A DNA stretch of 64,000 nt from Chitinophagaceae bacterium (GCA_947375185.1 CANCEU010000003.1:1-64000); one strand, 5' to 3'; shown: positions 18,035 to 27,225, counted from the first letter of the stretch. A program made the numbers and translations. Notes: a model not told the origin generated them from the sequence alone.

Positions 18035-19081
18035 TTAGAATTTGCTAAATCTTACACCAATTGCAAATGGTGCCATATCAAAGCTTGTCAAGTTTTTATC
18101 AAATAAATTGGTTAAACTATAGGAGCCATATAATCTTAATGATCCAATGCCTAATTCTCCAATCGTTGCTAATTTTGTATTGTTTAAATCAAAGTTTCCG
18201 TTTACTTTTCGCTTTCCTCTTTCTGCACTAATTTGTTTAGTATGAGATTGCAATAAGTAGCCAGCACTTAATCCAACACTTGCGTAGAAACTTTTATGAT
18301 TGTCTGGATTGGATTGGTAATTCAATTGTATCGGCACTGTCAAGTATTCCACAAATAATTTGTTCTTGCTGAAATTTACATTGTCAAAAAACACATAGTT
18401 TCCTGGAGTATTTCTAAAACTTATGGGTTGCTCAAATCTAAAATTGTACATTTCAAATCCAATGCCATATTTCAAATTCCAATTGTGTTGGTATAGGTTT
18501 GCTTTTTGTTGAACAATCCAAATGTTTACGTTGCTCGACTTAGCATTATTCAATTTAAGGTTGCTTGAATTGGGCGTGGAGGGTAACATGGATTGATATG
18601 GTAAGCTCGAAGCAGGATTGTACATTGACTGAGGAGTGTTATCCACCAAATTTGCAAAGCCTAAATCAAAAATCCACCAATTGGTACTTATGTTTTGTAA
18701 TTTCTTAGGAGCTTTTTCTACAATTATTTTTGTCTTTTTAAAATCACCGTTAAGTAATGACTCCCAATTTTTATTGTCCTCGCCTTCACTTTTATTAATG
18801 ATGCGAATTCTGCCAACTTTAACGGTGTCTTCAATTACAGAAATTAAAGTGTCATTCCCTATGTTAATTTTAACATCTTCTCTTCTATTCTTATGTTTCC
18901 TTTTGCTATCAATGGTAATATTCACAATGTGATGCGCATTTTCTGCTTGACCCATTTTGTCTCCCACAATTACCATACTGCCAATTTTAATGGTATCGGC
19001 TTTTTTTGAACTAGCACTATCATTTTGTGCAATTGCATTTGTTGCAATTAAAATTCCTAAGATTATAATTATCTTTTTCAT
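18035..19081 (-). CDS. Predicted outer-membrane beta-barrel protein
   Basis: A 348-residue protein with a signal peptide (MKKIIIILGILIATNAIAQ). Residues 25-120 are a charged, repetitive spacer in which the pattern 'K-I-G-x-M/I-x-I' recurs (TIKIGSMVIVGDK, TVKVGRIRIINK). The second half has alternating aromatic strands typical of a PorT-like barrel (SFYASVGLSAGYLL, LRLYGSYSLTNLF) and ends in Phe (AIGVRFSKF), the usual signal for outer-membrane insertion. It follows the anti-sigma-like gene by 6 bases, so it belongs to the ECF sigma operon. Confidence 0.68.
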   Translation of the reverse strand: MKKIIIILGILIATNAIAQNDSASSKKADTIKIGSMVIVGDKMGQAENAHHIVNITIDSKRKHKNRREDVKINIGNDTLISVIEDTVKVGRIRIINKSEGEDNKNWESLLNGDFKKTKIIVEKAPKKLQNISTNWWIFDLGFANLVDNTPQSMYNPASSLPYQSMLPSTPNSSNLKLNNAKSSNVNIWIVQQKANLYQHNWNLKYGIGFEMYNFRFEQPISFRNTPGNYVFFDNVNFSKNKLFVEYLTVPIQLNYQSNPDNHKSFYASVGLSAGYLLQSHTKQISAERGKRKVNGNFDLNNTKLATIGELGIGSLRLYGSYSLTNLFDKNLTSFDMAPFAIGVRFSKF

Positions 19082-19087
19082 TGTTGC

Positions 19088-19942
19088 TTATTTTTCTTTT
19101 TCGGTTTTATTTCTTTTTATAAATGCGCCAATACGTCTTGTGATGCCTCTTAATTTATCCCCATCAATTTCCATGTTGGCTATATAAATAACTCGATCTG
19201 GATTTTCGGTATTTAAATTTTCAAATGCTTCTTTTGATTCGGAAGCCAGCAAAACTTCTGAACTTGTAATTGGCTCAGCAGTTGTAATAGGAGGTACATT
19301 TTTTACAATATCTTCAGGGGCGTTTGTAATCACAAAAGCACTTGCAATGGTATTTTCATTTTGTGTTGGACGATTGTACTTTTTCTCTGAAGGGTCAATA
19401 ATAGTTTGCGGTTTGTCGACAATACTTGTTGTATAAACGATTTTTGAAGCTGCCTTTGAAATTGTTGAAATGCTACTATTGTTTGGTTTATTACTAGTTT
19501 TATTTAGGTAGCCAGCGTTGCTTTTTGTTTTAATTGAATTCGTATTATTTGCTAAAGCTTCACTATTATTTTGTGCTGTTGAAATACTATGCATGAATTT
19601 ATAGCCAAATAATAATATAAGAATCGCTGCTATCCCAGACAATGTGCGCATAGAATAAGTGCCAAAAAAGCGCGTAACTACTTTTGTTTCTTTTCGATAT
19701 AATGTTTGCTTAAATGAAGTGGGTAAACTTGATTCCATCTCTTCTAACCGGTATAATAAAATTTTGTCTTCGAATTCTATTGATGCTGGAATTAGAATAG
19801 TTTGTTGCAGCAGGGATAGTTTTTTTTGATATGCAGGATTTTCTAGAACAAATAATTCTACAGCTGCTTTTTGTTCGCCAGAAAGTTCATTATCGATATA
19901 CAACAAAAAATACTCCTCGTAATTGTTGGTGTTAATTTTCAT
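19088..19942 (-). CDS. Anti-sigma-factor-like membrane protein
   Basis: A 284-residue protein with one membrane segment (about residues 98-114, TLSGIAAILILLFGYKF). The cytosolic N-terminus YEEYFLLYIDNELSGEQKAAVELFVLENP is the fold seen in Bacteroidota anti-sigma and zinc-finger-like proteins, but there is no HxxxCxxC zinc motif. The periplasmic half is long and Asn/Thr/Ser-rich. Its ATG overlaps the stop of the ECF sigma gene (TAATG), which suggests translational coupling and a regulator-partner relationship. That it binds the sigma factor is inference. Confidence 0.66.
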   Translation of the reverse strand: MKINTNNYEEYFLLYIDNELSGEQKAAVELFVLENPAYQKKLSLLQQTILIPASIEFEDKILLYRLEEMESSLPTSFKQTLYRKETKVVTRFFGTYSMRTLSGIAAILILLFGYKFMHSISTAQNNSEALANNTNSIKTKSNAGYLNKTSNKPNNSSISTISKAASKIVYTTSIVDKPQTIIDPSEKKYNRPTQNENTIASAFVITNAPEDIVKNVPPITTAEPITSSEVLLASESKEAFENLNTENPDRVIYIANMEIDGDKLRGITRRIGAFIKRNKTEKEK

Positions 19943-20433
19943 TATGCACGCATTTTTTCAAGGTGAATTAATTTGTCTTTCAATATCAATCTAGCACGAT
20001 GTAGATATACCTTAACCTGACTCTCCGATAAATCCATAATTTCCCCAATCTCTTGATAGCTATATCCCTCATAGTCCTTAAGCAACACCAGGCTTTTCTG
20101 AGTTGGGTTCAGCTCGTTAATTGCTTTTAATAAAATTTGCTTTAATTCAGCATTAGGAGAAATGTTGACATTTGATTTTACTTCATCAAAATTATCAGTG
20201 GTATTATTTTTCTTATCCTTTCTTATATGATCAATCATTTGATGATAAGCCACAGTAAAAAGGTATGATTTTGCTTTTGCTGGTTCCACTTTTGCTCGGG
20301 TTACCCATAGCTTTTCAAATGCAGATTGAACAATGTCTTGCGCATCCGCTTCATGACCAATATTTTTGACAATAAAGCGGTATACCCCATCGGAGTAGTT
20401 GTCTACGCAATTATTGAAATCTTTATCGGTCAT
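19942..20433 (-). CDS. ECF RNA polymerase sigma factor
   Basis: A 163-residue sigma-70 family protein of ECF type. Region 2 is visible as YRFIVKNIGHEADAQDIVQSAFEKLW and SYLFTVAYHQMIDHIRKDKK. Region 4 is LNPTQKSLVLLKDYEGYSYQEIGEIMDLSESQVKVYLHRARLILK, a standard helix-turn-helix. It is followed, with overlap, by an anti-sigma-like gene and then an outer-membrane protein gene. It may be cotranscribed with mqnC, 70 bases upstream, or have its own promoter. Confidence 0.92.
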   Translation of the reverse strand: MTDKDFNNCVDNYSDGVYRFIVKNIGHEADAQDIVQSAFEKLWVTRAKVEPAKAKSYLFTVAYHQMIDHIRKDKKNNTTDNFDEVKSNVNISPNAELKQILLKAINELNPTQKSLVLLKDYEGYSYQEIGEIMDLSESQVKVYLHRARLILKDKLIHLEKMRA

Positions 20434-20503
20434 TTTAAATCCCTCGTTTTAGCTGTTAAGTATAGGTATAACGAAGGGGAAGCCCAAAAGTTACAATGAG
20501 CTG

Positions 20504-21628
20504 CTAATAATTTACAATTTGCTCTTGGATATCAGCAGGAAGTTCACGCCATTCGTATTGTTGATTTCTCAATTGGGGTTCAAAACCAGCTTCTTTAATG
20601 GCTTCTTGGATGGTTTTATAGGTAAAACGGTGAGGTGCGCCAGCAGCACTTACTACGTTTTCTTCCAACATAATACTTCCAAAATCATTCGCGCCTGCCT
20701 CTAAACAAACCTGAGCTGTTGCCTTACCAACGGTTAACCAACTTGCTTGAATATTTTTAATATTTGGCAACATGATACGACTAATGGCAATCATACGAAT
20801 ATACTCTTCGGTAGTTGTCAAATTATGAACGCCTCTAATTTTAGTTAATAGTGTATCTACATCTTGGAAAGTCCAAGGAATAAATGCCAAGAAACCTTTT
20901 GCGTTTGCAGGTTTTTTATCCTGTACTTCACGTATGCGTACTAAGTGCGTAAATCTTTCTTCCAAAGTTTCAACGTGACCAAACATCATAGTAGCGCTTG
21001 TAGTAATATTTAATTGGTGAGCTGCGGCCATCACATCTAACCATTCGTCTGCACCACATTTACCATTTGATACCAATTTACGAACACGATCAACTAATAT
21101 CTCCGCACCCGCACCTGGCAAGGAATCCATGCCTGCAGTTTGTAATGCTTTCAACACTTCGGTATGTGTCATACCCTCCAACTTTGCAATATGTGCAATT
21201 TCAGGGGGTCCCAAAGTGTGCAATTTGATGGTTGGAAATTCTTGTTTTATTTGGCTAAAAATATCTGTATAAAATTTTAATCCTAATTCTGGATGATGAC
21301 CACCTTGCAATAATAATTGATCTCCTCCCCATTCAAGTGTCTCTTTAATTTTTACACGATAAGTATCCATATCTGTAATATATGCTTCGGGATGTCCAGG
21401 GATTCTGTAGAAATTACAAAATTTACAATTAGCAATACATACATTAGTTGTGTTTACATTTCGGTCAATTTGCCAAGTTACTTTACCATGAGGTACTTGT
21501 TTTTTTCTTAACTCATTGGCGATGTAGCTAATTTCATTTAAAGGGGCATGTTCAAATAAAAACATTCCTTCCTCCTTTGTTAAGTACTCAAAATTCAGGG
21601 CTTTCTTATATAATACTTCTAATTCCAT
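20504..21628 (-). CDS. mqnC: Cyclic dehypoxanthinyl futalosine synthase
   Basis: A 374-residue radical SAM enzyme of the futalosine pathway to menaquinone. It turns dehypoxanthine futalosine into its cyclic form. The cluster motif CIANCKFC (Cys64, Cys68, Cys71) is followed by NFYRIPGHPEAY. The later segments LQGGHHPELGLKFY, GMDSLPGAGAEILVDRVR and SATMMFGHVETLEERFTHLVRIREVQ distinguish it from MqnE. So the organism makes menaquinone through futalosine, as expected for Chitinophagaceae. No other mqn gene is in the window. Confidence 0.93.
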   Translation of the reverse strand: MELEVLYKKALNFEYLTKEEGMFLFEHAPLNEISYIANELRKKQVPHGKVTWQIDRNVNTTNVCIANCKFCNFYRIPGHPEAYITDMDTYRVKIKETLEWGGDQLLLQGGHHPELGLKFYTDIFSQIKQEFPTIKLHTLGPPEIAHIAKLEGMTHTEVLKALQTAGMDSLPGAGAEILVDRVRKLVSNGKCGADEWLDVMAAAHQLNITTSATMMFGHVETLEERFTHLVRIREVQDKKPANAKGFLAFIPWTFQDVDTLLTKIRGVHNLTTTEEYIRMIAISRIMLPNIKNIQASWLTVGKATAQVCLEAGANDFGSIMLEENVVSAAGAPHRFTYKTIQEAIKEAGFEPQLRNQQYEWRELPADIQEQIVNY

Positions 21629-21648
21629 ATACTTCGTTTTAAGAGTAA

Positions 21649-21656
21649 CAAAGTTA
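21649..21656 (-). promoter_or_regulatory. -7 element for mqnC
   Basis: The minus strand reads TAACTTTG (TAnnTTTG), 21 bases before the ATG at 21628. Confidence 0.48.
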
Positions 21657-21708
21657 AGGCTTAAAGGGTTCGGTTCATACCCCTATTTATTTTATCTATA
21701 TTCTCTAA

Positions 21709-21737
21709 TTGACTCTTGTTTAAAAGGAGTAATTTTG
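21709..21737 (+). promoter_or_regulatory. Promoter of the M16 protease pair
   Basis: A TTG at 21709-21711, an 18-base spacer, and the -7 element TAATTTTG at 21730-21737. The ATG at 21747 is only 10 bases after it, so the leader is a few bases at most. Confidence 0.5.
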
Positions 21738-21746
21738 TTCTCCATT

Positions 21747-22988
21747 ATGATACAATTTGACCGATTTCAATTAGACAATGGCTTGAAAGTGTTAGTCCAT
21801 CAGGATACAACTACACCTATGGCCGTGGTGAATATATTATACAATGTAGGCGCCAAGGATGAAAATCCCGAAAAAACGGGGTTTGCCCATTTATTTGAGC
21901 ATTTAATGTTTGGAGGAAGTATTAATATTCCCGAATATGACGAGCCATTACAAAGAGCGGGGGGTGAAAATAATGCTTACACTACCAATGATTTAACGAA
22001 TTATTATTGCCAATTACCAGCAGAAAATATTGAAACTGCATTTTGGTTAGAGAGTGACAGAATGTTATCACTTGCTTTTAGTCCAAAGAGCTTGGAAGTG
22101 CAACGAAAAGTGGTATGTGAAGAATTTAAGGAGCACTACATTAATAAGCCTTATGGTGATGCTTGGCATAAAATGCGTACACTAGCCTACACCAAACATC
22201 CTTATCGTTGGATGACTATTGGTGCTTCACTTGCGCACGTGGAGCAGGCAACTATGGAAGATGTAAAAGATTTTTTCTTTCAATTTTATCGTCCAAATAA
22301 TGCCATTTTGGTCGTTACAGGAAATGTAAAAACAGAAGATGTAAAAGTATTGGCTGAAAAGTGGTTTGGTCCCATTCCAGCAGGTAAACCTTACGAAAGA
22401 AATTTACCAAAAGAACCTAAGCAAGAAAAACATAGAAGTTTAGATGTACGTGCCGATGTGCCAATGGATATGTTGATGATGACATGGCATATGGGAGGTA
22501 GATTTGATGAGTCATACCATGCAACTGATTTATTAACCGAAGTATTGGGAGGAGGTGCATCGTCACGCTTATATGAGCAGCTAATTAAAGTAAGACAATT
22601 GTTTTCTTCTATTTCTTGTTATCATTTTGGTACGATTGATCCAGGATTATTTGTAATCACTGGAAAATTGGTAAAAGGGATTAGTATGTCGGTTGCTGAA
22701 AAGGCAGTGTTAGAAGAAGTGGAAAAAATGAAACATGAAATTTTAGATGCCAAGGAAGTGCAAAAAGTGATTAATAAAACAGAGAGTATGATTTGTTTTG
22801 AAGACATGAGTATTATGAATCGTGCACAAAGTTTGGCCTTTTATGAATTAATAGGTGACGCAGCTTTAATGAATGATGAGCTTGCAAAATATCAATCGGT
22901 AACCTCTGCGCTTATTCAATCTACAGCAAAAACAATTTTCGAAGATAGCAACAGAAACACATTATATTATTATAGCAAAACATCCTAA
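21747..22988 (+). CDS. M16 family zinc metallopeptidase (catalytic member)
   Basis: A 413-residue pitrilysin-type peptidase. The inverted zinc motif is intact: HLFEHLMFGGS (HxxEH near residue 50), with the downstream glutamate expected in the VVCEEFKEHYINKPYG region. The C-terminal half-domain (LTEVLGGGASSRLYEQLIKVRQL) follows. It has no signal peptide, so it is probably cytosolic. The start is the ATG just after a -7 element; a TTG four codons upstream lies inside that element. A second M16 gene without the zinc motif follows after 54 bases; such pairs form a heterodimer. Confidence 0.91.
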   Translation: MIQFDRFQLDNGLKVLVHQDTTTPMAVVNILYNVGAKDENPEKTGFAHLFEHLMFGGSINIPEYDEPLQRAGGENNAYTTNDLTNYYCQLPAENIETAFWLESDRMLSLAFSPKSLEVQRKVVCEEFKEHYINKPYGDAWHKMRTLAYTKHPYRWMTIGASLAHVEQATMEDVKDFFFQFYRPNNAILVVTGNVKTEDVKVLAEKWFGPIPAGKPYERNLPKEPKQEKHRSLDVRADVPMDMLMMTWHMGGRFDESYHATDLLTEVLGGGASSRLYEQLIKVRQLFSSISCYHFGTIDPGLFVITGKLVKGISMSVAEKAVLEEVEKMKHEILDAKEVQKVINKTESMICFEDMSIMNRAQSLAFYELIGDAALMNDELAKYQSVTSALIQSTAKTIFEDSNRNTLYYYSKTS

Positions 22989-23042
22989 TCATCAATAAAT
23001 TAGTTTACGTTTCGCAATTTAAATTCGCATAATTACCATCCT

Positions 23043-24326
23043 ATGTCATTAGATAGAACCATCGCTCCCAATATAAAAGACGCTGTTGATTTTGATATTC
23101 AATTAAAGCCTTGTCAAAAATACACTTTAGATAATGGGGTAGAAGTTTATGCCTTTGAAGGAGGCGCACAGGAGGTAATGTTAATGGAATTGGTATTTTC
23201 TGCCGGCAATAGTTTTGAAACAAAAAACTGGGTAGCACCTGCAACCAATTATTTATTAAAAAATGGAACTAGCAATAAATCTGCTTTTGAAGTAAATGAT
23301 GCTTTTGAATTTTATGGTGCGTATTTAAATAGGTCATGTTATAACGAAACTGCTACAATTAGTTTACATAGTTTAACCAAACATTTTCAGGAAGTTATTC
23401 CTGTTGTTAGCGAATTGGTTGCTGATGCGGTATTCCCTGAGAATGAATTAGATATTTACAAGAAAAATCAAATACAACAACTCACTTTAAATTTAAAAAA
23501 GGGAGATTTTATCGCCAATCGATTTATTGATGAATACTTATTTGGTATTGACCATCCTTATGGAAAGTATTCAAGTGAAGAGGCTTATAATCAATTAACG
23601 CGCGAGGATTTAGTTGCTTTTTACAATAAATATTATAAGGAAGGAAAGTGTATTGTATTTATGGCCGGCAAGTTTCCTGCAAATATTGAATCTACCTTAA
23701 ATAAATATATTGGTTCATTGCCTTTGAACAAGCATATTATTGAAACGCCGGAACATGCTATTGTTGCTGCCACCGAAAAAAAATACAGTGTAGTGAACGA
23801 TCCAAGTTCAGTGCAAGGTTCTATTCGTATTGCACGTCATTTCCCAAATAGACATCATCCAGATTTTGCGCCAGTGCAAGTATTGAATAATATTTTTGGT
23901 GGATTTTTTGGCTCTCGTTTAATGAGTAATATTAGAGAGGATAAGGGGTATACTTATGGTATTCATAGTTATTTGCAAAATCATATTCAACAAAGTGCAT
24001 GGTTAATTAGTACCGATGCTGGCAAGGATGTATGTAGCGCAACGATTGATGAAGTTTATAAAGAAATGGCCATATTAAGAAATGAATTGGTAGCACTAGA
24101 TGAATTAAATTTAGTGAAGAACTATATGTTGGGTTCATTATTAGGCGATGTCGATGGCCCGTTCCAAATTATTGGACGTTGGAAATCTTATATTTTAAAC
24201 GGTTTAACCGAGGAGTATTTTTATAATACTATTAAAACGGTAAGAGCCATACAGCCGCAGCAATTACAAGACTTGGCAAACAAGTATTTGAATGAGTCAG
24301 ATTTTTATGAGTTAGTGGTATATTAA
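23043..24326 (+). CDS. M16 family peptidase-like partner (no zinc motif)
   Basis: A 427-residue M16 homologue. Where the active subunit has HxxEH this one reads TNYLLKNGTSNKSAF, so it cannot bind zinc there. It keeps the substrate-binding Arg/Tyr region of the partner subunit (FGSRLMSNIREDKGYTYGIHSYL, near residues 290-312). In related bacterial pairs the zinc-free chain completes the chamber. It should therefore be read as the second subunit of the preceding gene product, not as a separate protease. Confidence 0.87.
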   Translation: MSLDRTIAPNIKDAVDFDIQLKPCQKYTLDNGVEVYAFEGGAQEVMLMELVFSAGNSFETKNWVAPATNYLLKNGTSNKSAFEVNDAFEFYGAYLNRSCYNETATISLHSLTKHFQEVIPVVSELVADAVFPENELDIYKKNQIQQLTLNLKKGDFIANRFIDEYLFGIDHPYGKYSSEEAYNQLTREDLVAFYNKYYKEGKCIVFMAGKFPANIESTLNKYIGSLPLNKHIIETPEHAIVAATEKKYSVVNDPSSVQGSIRIARHFPNRHHPDFAPVQVLNNIFGGFFGSRLMSNIREDKGYTYGIHSYLQNHIQQSAWLISTDAGKDVCSATIDEVYKEMAILRNELVALDELNLVKNYMLGSLLGDVDGPFQIIGRWKSYILNGLTEEYFYNTIKTVRAIQPQQLQDLANKYLNESDFYELVVY

Positions 24327-24448
24327 GTGCCATTTTTGAGCTAATATTCCCTTTTTGACAGCTGTTTATCCAAAAATATGCTCAGTTAGTAAGCTTATTA
24401 AATTATTTAAGTGACTGATTTACAAATGATTGTAAAATATTTTTTATT

Positions 24449-24481
24449 TATTTAGTACTATGTGATACATGGTACTAAATA
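24449..24481. promoter_or_regulatory. Candidate PadR operator (33-bp inverted repeat)
   Basis: Two 15-base half-sites (24449-24463 and 24467-24481) are reverse complements with one mismatch, around GAT. The core is TACTATGT/ACATGGTA, containing the ATGT...ACAT dyad known for PadR-family operators. It covers the expected -33 region of the promoter whose -7 box is at 24488-24495 and lies just upstream of a padR-like gene. Autorepression is a reasonable inference. Confidence 0.68.
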
Positions 24482-24487
24482 TTCGCT

Positions 24488-24495
24488 TAGCTTTG
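24488..24495 (+). promoter_or_regulatory. -7 element for the padR-pspC operon
   Basis: TAGCTTTG (TAnnTTTG), 18 bases before the ATG at 24514 and 6 bases after the inverted repeat. It also shows that the ATG at 24469, inside the repeat, is not the start. Confidence 0.52.
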
Positions 24496-24513
24496 TGGTC
24501 TAAAGTAATTATT

Positions 24514-24873
24514 ATGGATATTCAAAACACACAAAGTCAGATGCGCAAGGGCGTATTGGAGTTTTGCATATTGTCCATCATTCAAAAAGGCGAGGTTTAT
24601 CCAAGTGATATCGTCGAGCAAATGAAAATGGCCAATTTGCATATACTTGAAGGGACTTTGTATCCTTTATTAACAAGATTAAAGAATGCGGGGCTATTAA
24701 ATTATAGATGGGTGGAAAGTGTAAGTGGCCCACCAAGAAAATATTTTGTACTAACAGAAGATGGCAATAAGGCGTATGATATATTATTAAAAACCTGGAA
24801 CGATATGACAGGCGCTGTTAATCAACTTACACAAACCCCTAATGATACTTCTGAAGCAATTGCAGCTTCATAG
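24514..24873 (+). CDS. PadR family transcriptional regulator
   Basis: A 119-residue winged-helix regulator. PadR features run from the start: MRKGVLEFCILSIIQKGEVY, the helix-turn-helix SDIVEQMKMANLHILEGTLYPLLTRLKNAGLL, and the wing SGPPRKYFVLTEDGNKAYD. The C-terminal part is one helix, so it is the short PadR-s2 type. The gene is 27 bases before a PspC-domain gene, a pairing seen repeatedly in Bacteroidota. A palindrome over its promoter suggests autoregulation. Confidence 0.91.
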   Translation: MDIQNTQSQMRKGVLEFCILSIIQKGEVYPSDIVEQMKMANLHILEGTLYPLLTRLKNAGLLNYRWVESVSGPPRKYFVLTEDGNKAYDILLKTWNDMTGAVNQLTQTPNDTSEAIAAS

Positions 24874-24900
24874 CATTATTCAATATTTAAATAGCTTTTT

Positions 24901-27117
24901 ATGAACAAAGTAATCAATATCAATTTTCAAGGTCGAATTCTTCCAATTGAGGAACTGGCTTATGAAATATTAAAACAATATATAGAATCATTGCGCGTAT
25001 ATTTCGCCAATGAGGAAGGTCGTGATGAAATTATCAATGACATTGAATGTCGTGTTGCAGAACTATGTGATGATAAATTAAAGAAAGGGGAACTGTGTAT
25101 TAATGAATCAACAATTAATTTAATTATTGCGAGCATTGGTCGTCCAGCAGATTTTGAAGCACAAGACGGGTTTGAGCAATCTACTTTCAATAATAATTCT
25201 GATACAAAACAGGATAGTGAAGCGAATAAGCATATGGGCTGGGAATCTTCCACCCATAAGCGTTTATATCGTGACGAACAAAATAAAGTATTAGGTGGTG
25301 TGTGTAGTGGCATCGCCAATTATTTTAATGTAGATCCATTGGTGGTTAGAATTTTATGGATTTTCTTAATTGGTGTAAATGTTTTAGGATACCTTATTTT
25401 ATGGATTGCGGTACCAAGTTCATCTGTGAAGGAAGTAGGGGGTGTTCGTAAGCGTTTATTCAGAGACATTGACAATAAAATAATTGGAGGTGTATGTGCC
25501 GGCCTTTCTAAATACTTTGGTTTAAGGGTTGGTATCATACGTTTATTATTTATGATCCCTTTTATTAGATTCATTTTTAATTTTAAACATTTACACTTGT
25601 TTCAATTTTGGGATAGTCTTGACTTCCCCAATATTTTAGATATCACATTTAGTCCAGGTGCTGTTTTTGTTTACATTATTCTTTGGTTAGTATTACCTGA
25701 AGCAAAAACAAGTGCAGATAAATTGGAAATGGTGGGTGAGAAGGTTGATTTGAATAGTATCAAAAATACCATTCAAAATGATATGGAAGGATTCAGCAAA
25801 AGAGCGCAAAGTTGGGGCAGCGAATTTTATAAAAAGAATAAATCAAATAATACAGCTACCAATACAACTACTGCTACTAATAGTAATCAACAAAATATTG
25901 TTCCTCCAACAAATAAAGGAGTATTATATTTTATCGGCCGCATAATTACTATTTCAGTGAAAGTGTTTGTTTACTTTATTTTAGGAATAGTGGGCATTAG
26001 TGTTTTAGCTGCTTTATTCGGATTAGGAGTTGCCGGTACAAGTTTATTACCTTTGAAAGGTTTTATAATTGAAGATGGTATTCAATCTTATGCAGTTTAT
26101 GGAGTGATTTTATTCTTTTTGTGGGTCCCCGTTATTGCATTGGTGACTGCCATCATTCGAAGAATTGCAGGGTTTAAAAAAGCAAATATTTGGGTTAGAA
26201 CTACTTTTATTTCATTGTGGGTGGTAGGCTGGGTATGTGTTTTTTATTTACTAAGTAGTTTGGGTAATAGTTTTTCTAAACACAATATACCTGCAGAACA
26301 ATCTATGGTATTAGTAAATGCTAAAGTTGATTTTTTAGAATTAACTTCTAAAGCTAATTTAAAATACTATGAAGATAGATTGATGAATATTTCGCCATTT
26401 GATAGTTACAATGATGAGGATACTATTTATGTAAGAAATTTACGTGTTAGAATTATTCAATCAAAATCAGATAGTTTTGAAGTTAAAGTGGTGAAGCTAA
26501 GTAATGGTAAGACATTGCAAGAATCAAATCAATTGGCAACCAATATTGCTTTTAATGTTGAACAAAAGGATTCTGTTTTATTATTAGACAAGGGAATAGG
26601 AATTCATAAAAATAATAAATTTAGGAATCAGCATATTATTATGACCATTGCAGTTCCTGTTGGCAAGCGTATTAAAATTAGTAATAACAACTGGCGCCAA
26701 TTTAATATGAAATTCAATCGAACTTCCGTACAAACAGGCACCTTTAATGAAATTGGAAATGGTTGGTATGATGAGTGGAATGAGCCTTGGGATAATGAGT
26801 CTTATGCTTTTGAAAAAGGAGTGGAGTATAAAATGACTGCAACTGGATTGCAAGAAATAAAACGAGATAAGGAAGTTGAAATAGAAAAGGAAATAGATAA
26901 TCCTGACGAAATACAAGATAAATTGAACAAATTAAAAGAAGAGCGTTTGGAATTAGAAAATCAAAAGCTAGAATTAGAAAAGACCAAGAAATCGAATTCT
27001 GATAAACCAGTTGAAAAAAAGGTAGCCTTAAATATCTCCAATAATGTTAAACCAATTACCAAATTGGCTTCTAGGTTTGCTGATATGCATTGGGTTCTTG
27101 ATCGATTCTCTTATTAA
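24901..27117 (+). CDS. Double PspC-domain membrane protein
   Basis: A 738-residue inner-membrane protein. Residues 1-95 are a soluble helical domain. Two PspC domains follow: KRLYRDEQNKVLGGVCSGIA... (about residues 120-178) and KRLFRDIDNKIIGGVCAGLS... (about 188-275), each ending in a membrane segment. Three or four further membrane segments lie between 345 and 465. The C-terminal 270 residues look like a folded beta domain followed by a charged coiled coil near 655-700 (KLKEERLELENQKLELEKTK). PspC proteins sense or protect the membrane under envelope stress. Paired with PadR, it is probably a stress-response unit; the trigger is unknown. Confidence 0.84.
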   Translation: MNKVININFQGRILPIEELAYEILKQYIESLRVYFANEEGRDEIINDIECRVAELCDDKLKKGELCINESTINLIIASIGRPADFEAQDGFEQSTFNNNSDTKQDSEANKHMGWESSTHKRLYRDEQNKVLGGVCSGIANYFNVDPLVVRILWIFLIGVNVLGYLILWIAVPSSSVKEVGGVRKRLFRDIDNKIIGGVCAGLSKYFGLRVGIIRLLFMIPFIRFIFNFKHLHLFQFWDSLDFPNILDITFSPGAVFVYIILWLVLPEAKTSADKLEMVGEKVDLNSIKNTIQNDMEGFSKRAQSWGSEFYKKNKSNNTATNTTTATNSNQQNIVPPTNKGVLYFIGRIITISVKVFVYFILGIVGISVLAALFGLGVAGTSLLPLKGFIIEDGIQSYAVYGVILFFLWVPVIALVTAIIRRIAGFKKANIWVRTTFISLWVVGWVCVFYLLSSLGNSFSKHNIPAEQSMVLVNAKVDFLELTSKANLKYYEDRLMNISPFDSYNDEDTIYVRNLRVRIIQSKSDSFEVKVVKLSNGKTLQESNQLATNIAFNVEQKDSVLLLDKGIGIHKNNKFRNQHIIMTIAVPVGKRIKISNNNWRQFNMKFNRTSVQTGTFNEIGNGWYDEWNEPWDNESYAFEKGVEYKMTATGLQEIKRDKEVEIEKEIDNPDEIQDKLNKLKEERLELENQKLELEKTKKSNSDKPVEKKVALNISNNVKPITKLASRFADMHWVLDRFSY

Positions 27118-27166
27118 TAAAGGATTGTTGTTGATTTTGGTTATGATTGATTATTGATTTCGGAAT

Positions 27167-27200
27167 AACACCCCTTCTCAGCCAGAAGGGGTGTTTTATT
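27167..27200 (+). terminator. Terminator of padR-pspC operon
   Basis: A perfect 12-bp stem (27167-27178 with 27184-27195; arms AACACCCCTTCT/AGAAGGGGTGTT) and a 5-base loop, followed by TTATTT. It is among the strongest terminators in the window. Confidence 0.9.
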
Positions 27201-27217
27201 TGGCACCTTTTTTTGAT

Positions 27218-27225
27218 TATATTTG
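27218..27225 (+). promoter_or_regulatory. -7 element for gcvT
   Basis: TATATTTG (TAnnTTTG), 17 bases before the ATG at 27243 and directly after the preceding terminator. Confidence 0.5.

Noticed and set aside
23043..24326. Second M16 gene as a decayed pseudogene
   Set aside because: The frame is intact and full length and keeps the Arg/Tyr region; zinc-free partners are normal in such pairs.
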